From NCBI RefSeq assembly GCF_002095485.1, contig NZ_MLFS01000001.1:1-64000 (forward strand): DNA of 64,000 nucleotides, read 5' to 3'. Shown here piece by piece: positions 55,770 to 64,000 of this stretch; position 1 is the stretch's first letter; each line of letters opens with the position of its first letter. A model generated the notes under the pieces. The model was not told the DNA's origin. It worked only from the letters and a program-made list of their open reading frames with translations, and searched no databases. Origin of the DNA: Pantoea wallisii. Lineage in GTDB: Bacteria > Pseudomonadota > Gammaproteobacteria > Enterobacterales > Enterobacteriaceae. Made by a program: the position numbers and the translations under genes.

Positions 55770-57521
55770 ATGAGGATACAGAGCGGCATGCGTCAGCTTG
55801 GCTGGGCGCTGTTGATGAGTTTTACCGTGGTGCAGGGCGCGCAGGCGGCACCCGCCAGTGCGCCGCCGGTATCGTACGGCGTGGACAGCGACACCTTTCA
55901 CCCGGTGAAAGCGCAGCACGGCATGGTGGCTTCGGTGGATGCGATGGCCACGCAGGTGGGTGTCGATATCCTCAAACAGGGCGGTAACGCTGTCGATGCA
56001 GCCATTGCGGTCGGTTTTGCGCTGGCGGTGACGCATCCGCAGGCCGGTAACCTCGGCGGCGGGGGCTTTATGCTACTGCGCACGGCATCAGGCCGCGCGA
56101 CGGCAATCGACTTCCGCGAGATGGCACCGGCGCGCGCCTCACGCGATATGTTCCTCGACAAGCAGGGCAATGCGGACAGTAAGTTATCACTCACTTCTCA
56201 TCTGGCCTCCGGTACGCCGGGCACGGTGGCGGGCTTTGCGCTGGCGGCGCAGAAGTACGGCACGCTCCCGCTCAGTACGCTGCTGGCGCCGGCCATCAAA
56301 CTGGCGCGCGAGGGCATTATCGTGAACGATGCGCTGGCTGACGATCTCGCCACGTATGGTAAAGAGAACATTATTAATCACGCCAATAGCCGCGCGATTT
56401 TCTACAAAGCCGACGGGCAGCCTTACCAGAAGGGCGATCGTCTGGTGCAGAAAAATCTTGCGCACAGTCTGCAGCTGATTGCGCAGCAGGGGCCGGATGC
56501 GTTTTATAAAGGCACCATTGCCGATGAGATTGCCGGCGAGATGGCGCAGCACGGCGGGCTGATTGGCAAGCCGGATCTGGCCGCCTATCGTGCGGTGGAG
56601 CGCAAGCCGGTCAGCGGCACTTATCGCGGCTATGAGGTGTTCTCTATGCCGCCGCCGTCATCGGGCGGTATTCACATCGTGCAGATCCTCAATATCCTGG
56701 AAAACTTTGATCTGGCGAAGTGGGGCTTCGGCAGTGCCGATGCGATCCAGGTGATGGCCGAGGCGGAGAAATATGCCTATGCCGACCGCTCGGAGTATCT
56801 GGGTGACCCGGATTTCGTGAAGGTGCCACAGCAGGCGCTGACCAGCAAAGCCTATGCGAAGACGCTGGCACAGCAGATTGACGTCAATAAAGCGCGTCCG
56901 TCGGCGGAGATCAAGCCAGGCAAACTTGAACCCTATGAGAGCAATCAGACCACGCACTTCTCGGTGGTGGATAAAGAGGGCAATGCGGTCGCCGTCACCT
57001 ATACGCTGAATACCTATTTTGGCAGCGGTATCGTGGCCGGTAACAGCGGCATTCTGATGAATAATGAGATGGATGACTTCTCTGCCAAGCCGGGCACACC
57101 GAATGTGTACGGTCTGGTCGGTGGTGAGGCCAATGCGGTGCAGCCAGCCAAGCGCCCGCTCTCCTCTATGTCACCGACGATTGTGGCGAAAGACGGCAAA
57201 ACCTGGCTGGTGACCGGCAGTCCGGGCGGCAGCCGCATTATCACTACCGTGCTGCAGATGGTGGTGAACAGCATCGATTTTGGCATGAACGTGGCGGAAG
57301 CCACCAATGCACCACGTTTCCACCATCAGTGGCTGCCGGATCAGCTGCGCGTTGAGAAGGGGTTCAGCCCGGATACGCTGCGTCTGCTGGAGGCGAAAGG
57401 TCAGCATGTGAAAGTGCTGCCGGCGATGGGCAGCACGCAGAGCATTATGATCGGCCCGGATGGCATGCGTTACGGTGCATCCGATCCACGCTCGGTGGAT
57501 GATCTAAGCGCAGGATATTGA
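55770..57521 (+). CDS. ggt: Gamma-glutamyltranspeptidase Ggt
   Basis: Ggt hydrolyses or transfers the gamma-glutamyl group of glutathione in the periplasm. 583 residues (E. coli 580) with a signal peptide ending GAQA (about residue 27). The large subunit holds GNLGGGGFMLLR (about 91-102). The self-cleavage site and catalytic threonine are in NQTTHFSVVDKEGNAVAVTY (Thr about 393). Small-subunit motifs PLSSMSPTIV and GSPGGSRIITTVLQ bind the glutamyl group. It is a single gene, followed by paired palindromes. Confidence 0.97.
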   Translation: MRIQSGMRQLGWALLMSFTVVQGAQAAPASAPPVSYGVDSDTFHPVKAQHGMVASVDAMATQVGVDILKQGGNAVDAAIAVGFALAVTHPQAGNLGGGGFMLLRTASGRATAIDFREMAPARASRDMFLDKQGNADSKLSLTSHLASGTPGTVAGFALAAQKYGTLPLSTLLAPAIKLAREGIIVNDALADDLATYGKENIINHANSRAIFYKADGQPYQKGDRLVQKNLAHSLQLIAQQGPDAFYKGTIADEIAGEMAQHGGLIGKPDLAAYRAVERKPVSGTYRGYEVFSMPPPSSGGIHIVQILNILENFDLAKWGFGSADAIQVMAEAEKYAYADRSEYLGDPDFVKVPQQALTSKAYAKTLAQQIDVNKARPSAEIKPGKLEPYESNQTTHFSVVDKEGNAVAVTYTLNTYFGSGIVAGNSGILMNNEMDDFSAKPGTPNVYGLVGGEANAVQPAKRPLSSMSPTIVAKDGKTWLVTGSPGGSRIITTVLQMVVNSIDFGMNVAEATNAPRFHHQWLPDQLRVEKGFSPDTLRLLEAKGQHVKVLPAMGSTQSIMIGPDGMRYGASDPRSVDDLSAGY

Positions 57522-57527
57522 TGTGAT

Positions 57528-57590
57528 GGCGGCCTGTGGGCCGCCAGAGCCTGCATCTGTTTAATCGTAGTGGTGGCCTACAGGGCCGCC
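57528..57590. repeat. GGCGGCC/GGCCGCC palindrome pair after ggt
   Basis: GGCGGCCTGTGGGCCGCC (57528-57545) and a related GGTGGCCTACAGGGCCGCC (57572-57590) flank a 26-bp AT-richer spacer containing GTAG. The layout copies that of the form A/B repeats elsewhere in the window, but with different stem arms. It lies between convergent ggt and yhhY. Confidence 0.65.
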
Positions 57591-57606
57591 AAAATCGCGC
57601 ACGCTG

Positions 57607-58101
57607 CTAACCTTTCACGCGCGCCATGTAGTGCGCATCAATCCGCTCACCATTACGCACGGCGAAACGCTTTGCGGTCCCTTCAATCTCAAAACCAAAC
57701 TGCCGATACAGGCCAATCGCCTTTTCATTATCGGTAAATACCGTGAGCTCAACGCGCGTGACCTGCAGCCAGTTGTCGCACAGGTCCACCATTGCCGCCA
57801 TGAGCGCTTTGCCTGCGCCGCGCCGGTGGAAGGCAGGATCAACGCCCATGCCGATCGTTGCCGCATGACGGCGCCGCGCTGTGCTTTGCACCTCCAGCGT
57901 TAGCTGCCCGGCAACCCGATCGTCAATGCACGCCACCAGCATAACCATGCCTGGCCGCATGTTATTGAGCCGCTCCTGCCAGAGCGCAGGCGACTGGTAC
58001 GGCAGATGCAGTGTCCCCGCCTGGGTCTCTTCCTGGCTATACACATGGGTTAGCGCGGCCGCATCGGCGGGCGTAGCGTGGCGAATGACGATCTGACTCA
58101 T
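57607..58101 (-). CDS. yhhY: GNAT-family N-acetyltransferase YhhY
   Basis: ATG 58101, six bases after AGGAG, gives 164 residues (E. coli 162), MSQIVIRHATPADAAALTHV; an upstream frame start would add 27 residues with no match. The acetyl-CoA loop is HRRGAGKALMAAM (about 93-105), and the C-terminal FGFEIEGTAKRFAVRNGERI matches the family. E. coli YhhY acetylates some amino acids, but its physiological role is unclear. ryhB lies upstream in the divergent direction. Confidence 0.92.
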   Translation of the reverse strand: MSQIVIRHATPADAAALTHVYSQEETQAGTLHLPYQSPALWQERLNNMRPGMVMLVACIDDRVAGQLTLEVQSTARRRHAATIGMGVDPAFHRRGAGKALMAAMVDLCDNWLQVTRVELTVFTDNEKAIGLYRQFGFEIEGTAKRFAVRNGERIDAHYMARVKG

Positions 58102-58190
58102 GAGCGACTCCTTGTGCTGAGAGGATAAAATCCCTTTTAACATCAAGGAATTCTCCCAATGCGTCAATGAAAAATAGATCACGAAACAGG

Positions 58191-58220
58191 TTTACAAACG
58201 AGAATGATAATGATTATTAT
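58191..58220 (+). promoter_or_regulatory. Fur-controlled ryhB promoter
   Basis: TGATAATGATTATTA (58205-58219) matches the Fur 7-1-7 consensus TGATAATNATTATCA with one mismatch. It overlaps a promoter with TTTACA (58191-58196), an 18-bp spacer and TATTAT (58215-58220), ending seven bases before the inferred ryhB start. Confidence 0.9.
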
Positions 58221-58226
58221 TGCTAT

Positions 58227-58323
58227 GCGAGCTCGGGACGTCTCCTGACTAAACGGGTAAGCACGACATTGCTCACATTGCTTCCAGTATTTCTTAGCCA
58301 GCACGGGTGCTGGCTTTTTTTTT
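58227..58323 (+). ncRNA. ryhB: Iron-responsive small RNA RyhB
   Basis: RyhB is an Hfq-dependent small RNA made under iron limitation that lowers iron-using proteins (sodB, sdh and others in E. coli). The target-pairing core GACATTGCTCACATTGCTTC and the flanking CAGTATT(T/A)CTTAGCCAGC are essentially identical to E. coli. The terminator is AGCCAGCAC/GTGCTGGCT (58296-58315) followed by nine Ts. The first 30 nt, which form the 5' stem in E. coli, have diverged. It lies beside yhhY as in E. coli, with a Fur box over its promoter. Length about 97 nt against 90. Confidence 0.95.
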
Positions 58324-58443
58324 GTCTGTGATTCCCGCAGCACGGCAGGACGCGCTCTGCCAGACTCCCTTCCGGCGGCCCTGAAACCTGAACATGACAA
58401 AAAAATGATAGACTCAGCGTATCTCCGATTTCAGGCGCATACG

Positions 58444-59439
58444 ATGAAGAAGAAAAGACCGGTACTACAGGACGTTGCCGATCGCGTCGGCATCACAAAA
58501 ATGACCGTCAGCCGCTACCTGCGTAATCCCGATCAGGTCTCTGTCGCGCTGCGCGATAAGATCGCCGTGGCGCTGGATGAGCTGGGTTACATACCTAATC
58601 GCGCGCCCGATATGCTCTCCAATGCCACCAGCCGCGCCATCGGCGTGCTGCTACCCTCGCTCACCAACCAGGTATTCGCTGATGTGCTGCGCGGTATTGA
58701 GACCGTAACCGACGAAGCTGGCTATCAGACGCTGGTGGCGCACTTCGGCTATAACCCGCAAAAAGAGGAGTTACAGCTGCGCTCGCTGCTCGGCTGGAAT
58801 ATTGATGGCGTCATCCTGACGGAACGTACCCATACGCCCGGTACGCTGCGCATGCTGGAGGTGGCGGGCATTCCGGTGATTGAGATGATGGATTCAGTGA
58901 CGCCGTGCCTGGATATGGCGGTGGGTTTCGATAACGTCGAGGCCGCACGCCAGATGACGCATGCTATCCTGAAAAAGGGCCATCGCCATACTGTTTACCT
59001 CGGTGCGCGGCTGGATGAGCGTACGCTGCAAAAACAGCAGGGCTATGAGCAGGCGATGCGTGAAGCGGGATTAACGCCGCACAGCGTCATGATGGAGGAT
59101 GCTTCCTCCTTTAGCGCCGGTGCGCAACTGCTGCGTGAGGCGCAAAAGCGTCATCCGCAAACAGATAGCCTGTTCTGTACCAATGATGACCTGGCGGTCG
59201 GCGCAATGTTTGAGTGCCAGCGTCAGGGGCTGAAGGTGCCGGAACAGATGGCCATCGCCGGTTTTCACGGTCACGACATCACCCAGGTGGTCACGCCGCG
59301 CCTGGCAACGGTGCTGACGCCGCGCGAACGCATGGGGCGTGAATCAGCAGCTATGCTGCTGGCGCGCATTGGCGGCGATCGCAGCGTGACGCAGCCGCTG
59401 GATGTGGGTTTTGAAATTGCCGAAGGTGGCAGCATCTGA
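58444..59439 (+). CDS. gntR: Gluconate operon repressor GntR
   Basis: GntR is the LacI-family repressor of gntK, gntU and related gluconate genes, released by gluconate. ATG 58444 gives MKKKRPVLQDVADRVGITKM and 331 residues, as in E. coli; an upstream ATG at 58405 adds 13 unrelated residues. The helix-turn-helix is VLQDVADRVGITKMTVSRYL (about 7-26) with hinge SNATSRAIGVLLPSL; the sugar-binding domain includes CTNDDLAVGAMFECQR. It precedes gntKU in the same orientation with a 141-bp gap holding its operator. Confidence 0.97.
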   Translation: MKKKRPVLQDVADRVGITKMTVSRYLRNPDQVSVALRDKIAVALDELGYIPNRAPDMLSNATSRAIGVLLPSLTNQVFADVLRGIETVTDEAGYQTLVAHFGYNPQKEELQLRSLLGWNIDGVILTERTHTPGTLRMLEVAGIPVIEMMDSVTPCLDMAVGFDNVEAARQMTHAILKKGHRHTVYLGARLDERTLQKQQGYEQAMREAGLTPHSVMMEDASSFSAGAQLLREAQKRHPQTDSLFCTNDDLAVGAMFECQRQGLKVPEQMAIAGFHGHDITQVVTPRLATVLTPRERMGRESAAMLLARIGGDRSVTQPLDVGFEIAEGGSI

Positions 59440-59535
59440 TTTTGGCGAATATTTGAGTCAGTTCACACTTTCGTGCTTTTCCGGCTAACAAGGGTTGCCA
59501 GCGTTTGAGCGCGCTCAGACAATGGCTGCTGAATT

Positions 59536-59549
59536 TGTTATCGGTAACA
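59536..59549 (+). promoter_or_regulatory. GntR operator before gntKU
   Basis: TGTTATCGGTAACA is a near-perfect inverted repeat matching the GntR operator core TGTTACCGGTAACA with one mismatch. It sits 31 bp upstream of gntK, fitting repression of gntKU. Confidence 0.75.
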
Positions 59550-59580
59550 TTGGCAGAGAAGCTGCCGGAGCGCAAAAACA

Positions 59581-60117
59581 ATGACAACGCCATCTCCTTC
59601 GCACCACGTCTTTATCCTGATGGGCGTTTCCGGCAGTGGTAAATCTGCCGTCGCCAACCAGGTTTCACACCAGCTAAGTACCGCCTTCCTTGATGGCGAT
59701 TTCCTGCATCCGCGCAGCAACATCACGAAAATGGCCGAAGGGCATCCGCTGGATGATCAGGATCGCCAGCCGTGGTTACAGGCGTTGAATGATGCGGCTT
59801 TCGCCATGCAGCGTACGCAGGCAATCTCTATTATCGTCTGCTCGGCGCTGAAAAAGTCCTATCGTGACATGCTGCGTAATGGCAATCAGAACCTGAAATT
59901 TATCTATCTGAAAGGCGACTTCGAGACCATCGAATCACGTCTGAAAGCGCGTAAAGGTCACTTCTTCAAACCGCAGATGCTGGTCACCCAGTTTGAAACC
60001 CTGCAGGAGCCGGGTACGGATGAGCCCGATGTGCTGGTGGTGGATATCAATCACTCACTGGATGAGGTTGTTGCAGCCACGGTTGCGACCATCGAGGATG
60101 CCATCAACAAGGGTTAG
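59581..60117 (+). CDS. gntK: Gluconokinase GntK
   Basis: GntK phosphorylates gluconate to 6-phosphogluconate for the Entner-Doudoroff or pentose-phosphate routes. The 178 residues (E. coli 175) include the P-loop LMGVSGSGKSAVA (about 13-25), FLDGDFLHP and KGHFFKPQMLVTQFETLQEP. It is two bases upstream of gntU, and GntR is encoded just before it. Confidence 0.97.
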   Translation: MTTPSPSHHVFILMGVSGSGKSAVANQVSHQLSTAFLDGDFLHPRSNITKMAEGHPLDDQDRQPWLQALNDAAFAMQRTQAISIIVCSALKKSYRDMLRNGNQNLKFIYLKGDFETIESRLKARKGHFFKPQMLVTQFETLQEPGTDEPDVLVVDINHSLDEVVAATVATIEDAINKG

Positions 60118-60119
60118 TC

Positions 60120-61460
60120 ATGAGTACCGCTACGCTGGTGTTAACCGCAGCAGGCTCTGTCCTGCTGCTGCTGTTTTTGGTGATGAAAGCCCGTATGCAC
60201 GCTTTTGTTGCCCTGATGTTGGTCTCAATAGGGGCCGGTCTGTTCTCCGGCATGCCGCTGGATAAGATCGCCGAAACCATGGAAAAAGGCATGGGCGGCA
60301 CCCTGGGTTTCCTGGCCATTGTGGTGGCGCTGGGCGCGATGTTTGGCAAGATCCTGCATGAGACCGGTGCAGTTGATCAGATTGCGATCCGCATGCTGAA
60401 GACCTTTGGTGAAAGCCGGGCGCACTATGCGATGGGCATTGCCGGGCTGATCTGTGCGCTGCCGCTGTTTTTTGAGGTGGCGGTGGTACTGCTGATCAGC
60501 ATCGCCTTTGCCGTGGCGCGCCGTACCCACGATAACCTGGTCAAACTGGTGATTCCGCTGTTTGCCGGTGTAGCCGCTGCGGCCGCGTTTCTGCTGCCGG
60601 GCCCGGCGCCTATGCTGCTGGCCGCGCAGATGCACGCGGATTTTGGCTGGATGATTCTGCTGGGTCTGTGCGCCGCTATTCCGGGCATGCTGATTGCCGG
60701 CCCGCTGTTTGGCAATATTATTGCGCGTCACGTGCGCTTCAGCGCGCCGCCGGAAGATCATCAGCCGGCGATCGAAGAGGGAAAACTGCCGTCGTTCGGT
60801 TTTAGCCTGTCTTTGATTCTGTTTCCGCTGCTGCTGGTTGGCCTGAAAACCATCGGTGCACGTTTTACCACGCCGGATACGCAGCTGTATGAGTGGCTGG
60901 AGTTTATCGGCCACCCTTTCACCGCCATTCTGCTGGCGCTGCTGGTAGCGATTTATGGCCTGGCGTATCGCCAGGGGATGGATAAAGAGAAGGTGATGCA
61001 GGTTTGCGGCAGCGCGCTGCAGCCGGCGGGCATTATTCTGCTGGTGATTGGCGCGGGCGGTGTCTTTAAGCAGGTGCTGGTGGATTCCGGCGTGGGCCCG
61101 GTACTGGGCCATGCGCTGACCGGTGCGGGCATGCCGATTGCGCTGGCCTGCTTTATTCTTGCCGGCGCCATCCGTGTAATTCAGGGGTCGGCCACGGTGG
61201 CCTGTTTAACTACGGTTGGTCTGGTCATGCCGGTGATTGAACCGCTGCACTACAGCGGCGCGCAGCTGGCGGCGCTGTCGATCTGCATTGGCGGCGGCTC
61301 GATCATTATCAGTCACGTTAACGATGCCGGTTTCTGGCTGTTCGGCCGGTTTACCGGCGCCACCGAAGGCGAGACGCTGAAGACCTGGACGCTGATGGAG
61401 ACCATTCTGGGCACCACCGGCGCGATTGTCGGGATGATTGCGTTTAGTTTGTTGTCGTGA
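60120..61460 (+). CDS. gntU: Gluconate permease GntU
   Basis: GntU is a proton-coupled gluconate importer of the GntP family with about 12 to 14 membrane helices. Its length, 446 residues, equals E. coli. Conserved parts include EKGMGGTLGFLAIVVALGAMFG (about 44-65 in parts), the GPAPMLLAAQMHADFGWM region and GGGSIIISHVNDAGFWLFGRF in the last third. It follows gntK immediately, so the pair is one operon controlled by GntR. REP palindromes begin seven bases after its stop. Confidence 0.97.
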   Translation: MSTATLVLTAAGSVLLLLFLVMKARMHAFVALMLVSIGAGLFSGMPLDKIAETMEKGMGGTLGFLAIVVALGAMFGKILHETGAVDQIAIRMLKTFGESRAHYAMGIAGLICALPLFFEVAVVLLISIAFAVARRTHDNLVKLVIPLFAGVAAAAAFLLPGPAPMLLAAQMHADFGWMILLGLCAAIPGMLIAGPLFGNIIARHVRFSAPPEDHQPAIEEGKLPSFGFSLSLILFPLLLVGLKTIGARFTTPDTQLYEWLEFIGHPFTAILLALLVAIYGLAYRQGMDKEKVMQVCGSALQPAGIILLVIGAGGVFKQVLVDSGVGPVLGHALTGAGMPIALACFILAGAIRVIQGSATVACLTTVGLVMPVIEPLHYSGAQLAALSICIGGGSIIISHVNDAGFWLFGRFTGATEGETLKTWTLMETILGTTGAIVGMIAFSLLS

Positions 61461-61467
61461 ATGACCG

Positions 61468-61533
61468 GGTGCGCAGAAATGCGCACCCTACAACAATCGT
61501 GCACTTTTCACACGGTCGTCATTAATGGCGACC
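61468..61533. repeat. REP/BIME pair between gntU and yjbB
   Basis: Form B GGTGCGCAGAAATGCGCACC (61468-61487, followed by CTAC) and form A GGTCGTCATTAATGGCGACC (61514-61533, one arm mismatch) occur in reverse order compared with the copies at 11.0, 33.3 and 44.3 kb. They fill the gap between convergent gntU and yjbB. Confidence 0.87.
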
Positions 61534-61539
61534 TGATGC

Positions 61540-63165
61540 TCAATCCACTTCGCGCTCATCATCCGGCTGGTCCAGTACCGTGTACGCCACGGCACAGAAC
61601 AGGGAGTTCAGGCGCTTCATATCCCCTAACAGCCCCAGATGCAGCGAGCTGGTCTCAATGCTCTGCACATTATTAAGGTGCAACCGCTCGACGTGCGCAT
61701 GGGAAAAACGGCGAATCAAAATACGGAAGCGATGCTTGGCGCGGCGCAGGCGTTTGGCGCTGGCGATATCGTGTGACAGGAACACCGACAGGCTCAGGCG
61801 TAAATTGTTCAGCACCTGCTCCTGCAGCGTATTCAGCTCCTCCAGCCCCTCCGGGGAGAAGGCGCGACGCGCCTGCAGTGATTTATCCGCTACGTCAGCA
61901 CTCATCCGCTCAATGATATCGCCTGCCTGCTCGAGGTTTAGCGCCATCTCAATGATCTCCGCCCAGCGGCGTGAGTCATCTTCGGCCAGATCCTCTTTGG
62001 GCATGCGCGCCAGGTAGAGTTTGATGGCGGTGTAGAGCACATCGACATCATCATCCAGTCGTCGCACCGTGCGCTCTTCGCGCAGCTCGCCCTGAACCAC
62101 TTTATTAAATGACTCCATCATATGTTCCACCACATCGCCGATGCGCAGCGTTTCGCGTGCCGCGTTCGCCAGCGCCAGCGCCGGCGTATCCAGCGCGCTG
62201 CTATCGAGATGCTTTGGTTTGAGATGCAGCTGGTTTTCGGTGTCATCGGCGATGATGCGGCGGCACAGTCGCGCCATCGGGTCAGCAAAGGGCACCATCA
62301 CCAGGCAGCGCACCAGGTTGTAGAACACGTGGAAGAAGATCACCATCTCTTCATCGTTCACCGGCAGCTTATCCAGCCACACTGCTACGCTATCGACAAA
62401 TGGCAGGATGGCGATACTGCCGATCAGCTTGAACAGCAAACTGCCGAGCGCCACGCGCTTACCGGCGGCATTTGAACCGCTGGCGTTGATCATCGCCAGC
62501 AGGCCGCTGCCCAGGTTGGCGCCAATCACCAGACAGAGCGCGACCTTGAAAGAGATTACGCCAGTGGCCGTCAGCGTGGCGGTAATCAGCACGGCTGCGA
62601 GGCTGGAGTAGCTGACGATAGCGAACACCGCGCCAATCAGCGCATCCAGCATGATATCGCCGGTGAGCGTGGAGAACAGTACCTGTACGCCCGCCGCCTG
62701 GGTAATAGGTTTGGCGGCGGCGACAATCAGCTGCAGCGCCAGCAGAATCAGGCCGAGACCAATCGCCGCGCGGCCCATCTGCCCGGCACGCGTCTGCTTG
62801 CGACTTAAGAAAAACACCACGCCGAAGAAAATAAACAGCGGCGACAGCCACGAGAGATCAAAGGTGAGGATACGCGCCATGATCGCCGTACCGACGTCAG
62901 CGCCCAGCACCACCACCAGCGCTGGCGTCAGGCTGACCAGATTCTGGGCGACAAACGAGGTCACCAGCAGCGTGGTGGCGTTGCTGCTCTGTACCAGCGC
63001 GGTAACCCCAATGCCGGCGAGAAACGCCATCGGTTTTTTTTCCACGCTGTGGCTGAGCACGCGGCGCAGATCGGCGCCGTACACGCGCATGATGCCGGTA
63101 CGGACGATATGTGTGCCCCACACCAGCAGGGCCACGGCGGAGAGAAGATTAAGCAGAGTCAGCAC
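61540..63165 (-). CDS. yjbB: Na+/phosphate cotransporter-type exporter YjbB
   Basis: YjbB is a PNaS-family membrane protein linked to phosphate export in E. coli. The likely start is GTG 63165, seven bases after AGGAG, giving 541 residues (E. coli 543), MLTLLNLLSAVALLVWGTH; an upstream ATG at 63258 would add 31 unrelated residues. The membrane half has two QSSNATT-type repeats (GVTALVQSSNATTLLVTSF, about 45-63, and the SYSSLAAVL repeat). The C-terminal 200 residues form a PhoU-like helical domain (LNLEQAGDIIERMSADVADKS). In E. coli it lies next to metH; here it lies about 50 kb away. Confidence 0.95.
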   Translation of the reverse strand: MLTLLNLLSAVALLVWGTHIVRTGIMRVYGADLRRVLSHSVEKKPMAFLAGIGVTALVQSSNATTLLVTSFVAQNLVSLTPALVVVLGADVGTAIMARILTFDLSWLSPLFIFFGVVFFLSRKQTRAGQMGRAAIGLGLILLALQLIVAAAKPITQAAGVQVLFSTLTGDIMLDALIGAVFAIVSYSSLAAVLITATLTATGVISFKVALCLVIGANLGSGLLAMINASGSNAAGKRVALGSLLFKLIGSIAILPFVDSVAVWLDKLPVNDEEMVIFFHVFYNLVRCLVMVPFADPMARLCRRIIADDTENQLHLKPKHLDSSALDTPALALANAARETLRIGDVVEHMMESFNKVVQGELREERTVRRLDDDVDVLYTAIKLYLARMPKEDLAEDDSRRWAEIIEMALNLEQAGDIIERMSADVADKSLQARRAFSPEGLEELNTLQEQVLNNLRLSLSVFLSHDIASAKRLRRAKHRFRILIRRFSHAHVERLHLNNVQSIETSSLHLGLLGDMKRLNSLFCAVAYTVLDQPDDEREVD

Positions 63166-63180
63166 AAAGAGGCTCCTATG

Positions 63181-63215
63181 CGCCAGGCTGAAAACACGCG
63201 GCTGTCTGCCTGGCG
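63181..63215 (-). promoter_or_regulatory. Hairpin in the yjbB leader
   Basis: CGCCAGGC and GCCTGGCG form a perfect 8-bp stem with a 19-nt loop, its base six bases upstream of the AGGAG ribosome site of yjbB. It could influence translation or mRNA stability; no regulator is known to me. Confidence 0.4.
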
Positions 63216-63271
63216 ATAAGCGCAGCCGGTGAAGACCTTCGCCGCGCTGCCTTGCCATTTTTTCGTTAAAT

Positions 63272-64000
63272 TTAAGCGACCTGGCGCAACGTCGACATCT
63301 CTAACTGTAGCCCAATCTGCATGCCAGCGGGGTGCAAATCTGCCACGCTGCGGTTCAATACATCTACCGAAAGCTCAACCTGGTTGGCCAGCACGCGATA
63401 ACGAATCACATTACCGAGCAGGCTGTGGCTGATAATGGTAGCGGCAATGCCGGCGTGCGGCGCACAGAGCTGGATCGACTCCGGACGAATCGCTACCTGA
63501 CTGCTGAACGGCTGACCGGTAAGTCGGGTCGCCTGTTCAGCGCTCAGCAGGTTGTAGTTGCCAATAAAGCCGGCGGCAAACAGATCCACCGGCTGAGTAT
63601 AGAGCGCCTCGGCATTGCCGTTCTGCACGATTTTACCGCGATTCATCAGCACAATGCGGTCCGATAAGGTCAGCGCCTCCTCCTGATCGTGCGTGACAAA
63701 AATCGTGGTAAGCCTGAGCTCCTGCTGAATGTGGCGGATCTGCTCGCGCAGATGGCGGCGGATGCGCGCATCCAGCGCCGAGAGCGGTTCATCCAGCAGC
63801 AGCAGGCGCGGACGCGTCACCAGCGAACGCGCCAGTGCCACGCGCTGACACTGACCGCCGGAGAGCTGATGCGGATAGCGACGCGCGAAGTCGGTCAGCT
63901 CAACCAGCTCCAGCACCTCCAGCACGCGTTTATCGATCTCATGGCCCGGCAGCTTCTGCATCTTCAGGCCAAACGCGACGTTTTTCTCTACCGTCATGTT
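63272..64000 (-). CDS. ABC transporter ATPase, C-terminal part (cut by window edge)
   Basis: The gene runs off the right edge, so the N-terminal 80-90 residues with Walker A are missing; the apparent ATG at 63997 is the internal MTVEKNVAFGL after the Q-loop. Seen are the signature LSGGQCQRVALARSLV, Walker B RLLLLDEPLSALDA, the D-loop, the switch histidine in FVTHDQEEALTLSDRI, and a C-terminal TOBE-type domain with QVAIRPESIQL. This is the CUT1/polyamine/iron (MalK-PotA-FbpC) class. The substrate cannot be told from this part; other subunits would lie beyond the window. Confidence 0.85.
   Translation of the reverse strand, partial: NMTVEKNVAFGLKMQKLPGHEIDKRVLEVLELVELTDFARRYPHQLSGGQCQRVALARSLVTRPRLLLLDEPLSALDARIRRHLREQIRHIQQELRLTTIFVTHDQEEALTLSDRIVLMNRGKIVQNGNAEALYTQPVDLFAAGFIGNYNLLSAEQATRLTGQPFSSQVAIRPESIQLCAPHAGIAATIISHSLLGNVIRYRVLANQVELSVDVLNRSVADLHPAGMQIGLQLEMSTLRQVA

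Noticed and set aside
60225-61112. 295-codon minus-strand open frame
   Set aside because: Antisense to gntU and rich in Gln/Arg/His, as expected from the complement of hydrophobic codons.

Overview
The window is a block of enterobacterial core chromosome. Nearly every gene matches an Escherichia coli K-12 gene in length and motifs: MetA 309 aa, AceK 578, MetH 1227, GlgA 477, LivH 308, UgpB 438, GntR 331 and GntU 446 all have the E. coli length. Base composition is moderately GC-rich, except for one AT-rich kilobase at about 20.5-21.5 kb. Together with the compact glgBXCAP and yjbEFGH operons, this suggests a plant- or environment-associated Enterobacterales, with Erwiniaceae (Pantoea/Erwinia) my best guess. 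The genus is inference only. I see no prophage, insertion sequence, CRISPR array, rRNA or tRNA.

Layout. 0.4-11 kb: metA with MetR and MetJ sites; the glyoxylate-bypass operon aceBAK with its repressor iclR and IclR boxes; metH. 11-19 kb: the exopolysaccharide operon yjbEFGH (minus strand) with RcsAB-like boxes, pgi, and lysC behind a lysine riboswitch. 19-22 kb: a BASS-family transporter (PanS-like), an AT-rich pair of small membrane-protein genes, and yhgN (marC family). 22-33 kb: asd and the glycogen operon glgBXCAP. 33-44 kb: dcrB, yhhQ, tusA, zntA with a textbook ZntR promoter, yhhN, yhhM, yhhL, rsmD, ftsYEX and rpoH with a sigma-E/DnaA control region. 44-55 kb: panM, livKHMGF and the Pho-regulated ugpBACEQ. 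55-64 kb: yhhA, ggt, yhhY, the Fur-regulated small RNA RyhB, gntR-gntK-gntU, yjbB and the C-terminal part of an ABC-transporter ATPase cut by the window edge.

Three points stand out. First, six conserved genes (aceB, aceA, yhgN, glgB, ugpC, ugpQ) carry seven single-base deletions. Restoring one base at each site gives E. coli-sized proteins, so these look like sequence errors rather than decay. Second, a family of extragenic palindromes headed by GTAG comes in two forms with swapped, compensating stem arms, and it occupies gaps between convergent genes. Third, compared with E. coli the region is rearranged: the minute-77 block is present as a circular permutation (yhgN-asd-glgBXCAP joined to dcrB...gntU) placed between lysC and yjbB of the minute-91 block, and the novel junctions carry those palindromes.

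Functionally the window groups methionine and lysine/aspartate-family synthesis (metA, metH, lysC, asd), acetate and gluconate use (aceBAK, gntKU), glycogen turnover, phosphate and glycerol-phosphodiester scavenging (ugp, yjbB), branched-chain amino acid uptake, metal and iron control (zntA, ryhB), and membrane-protein targeting, division and heat shock (ftsYEX-rpoH). I found no clearly new biological system. The least explained parts are the AT-rich two-gene unit, an orphan terminator beside it, and the palindrome family.
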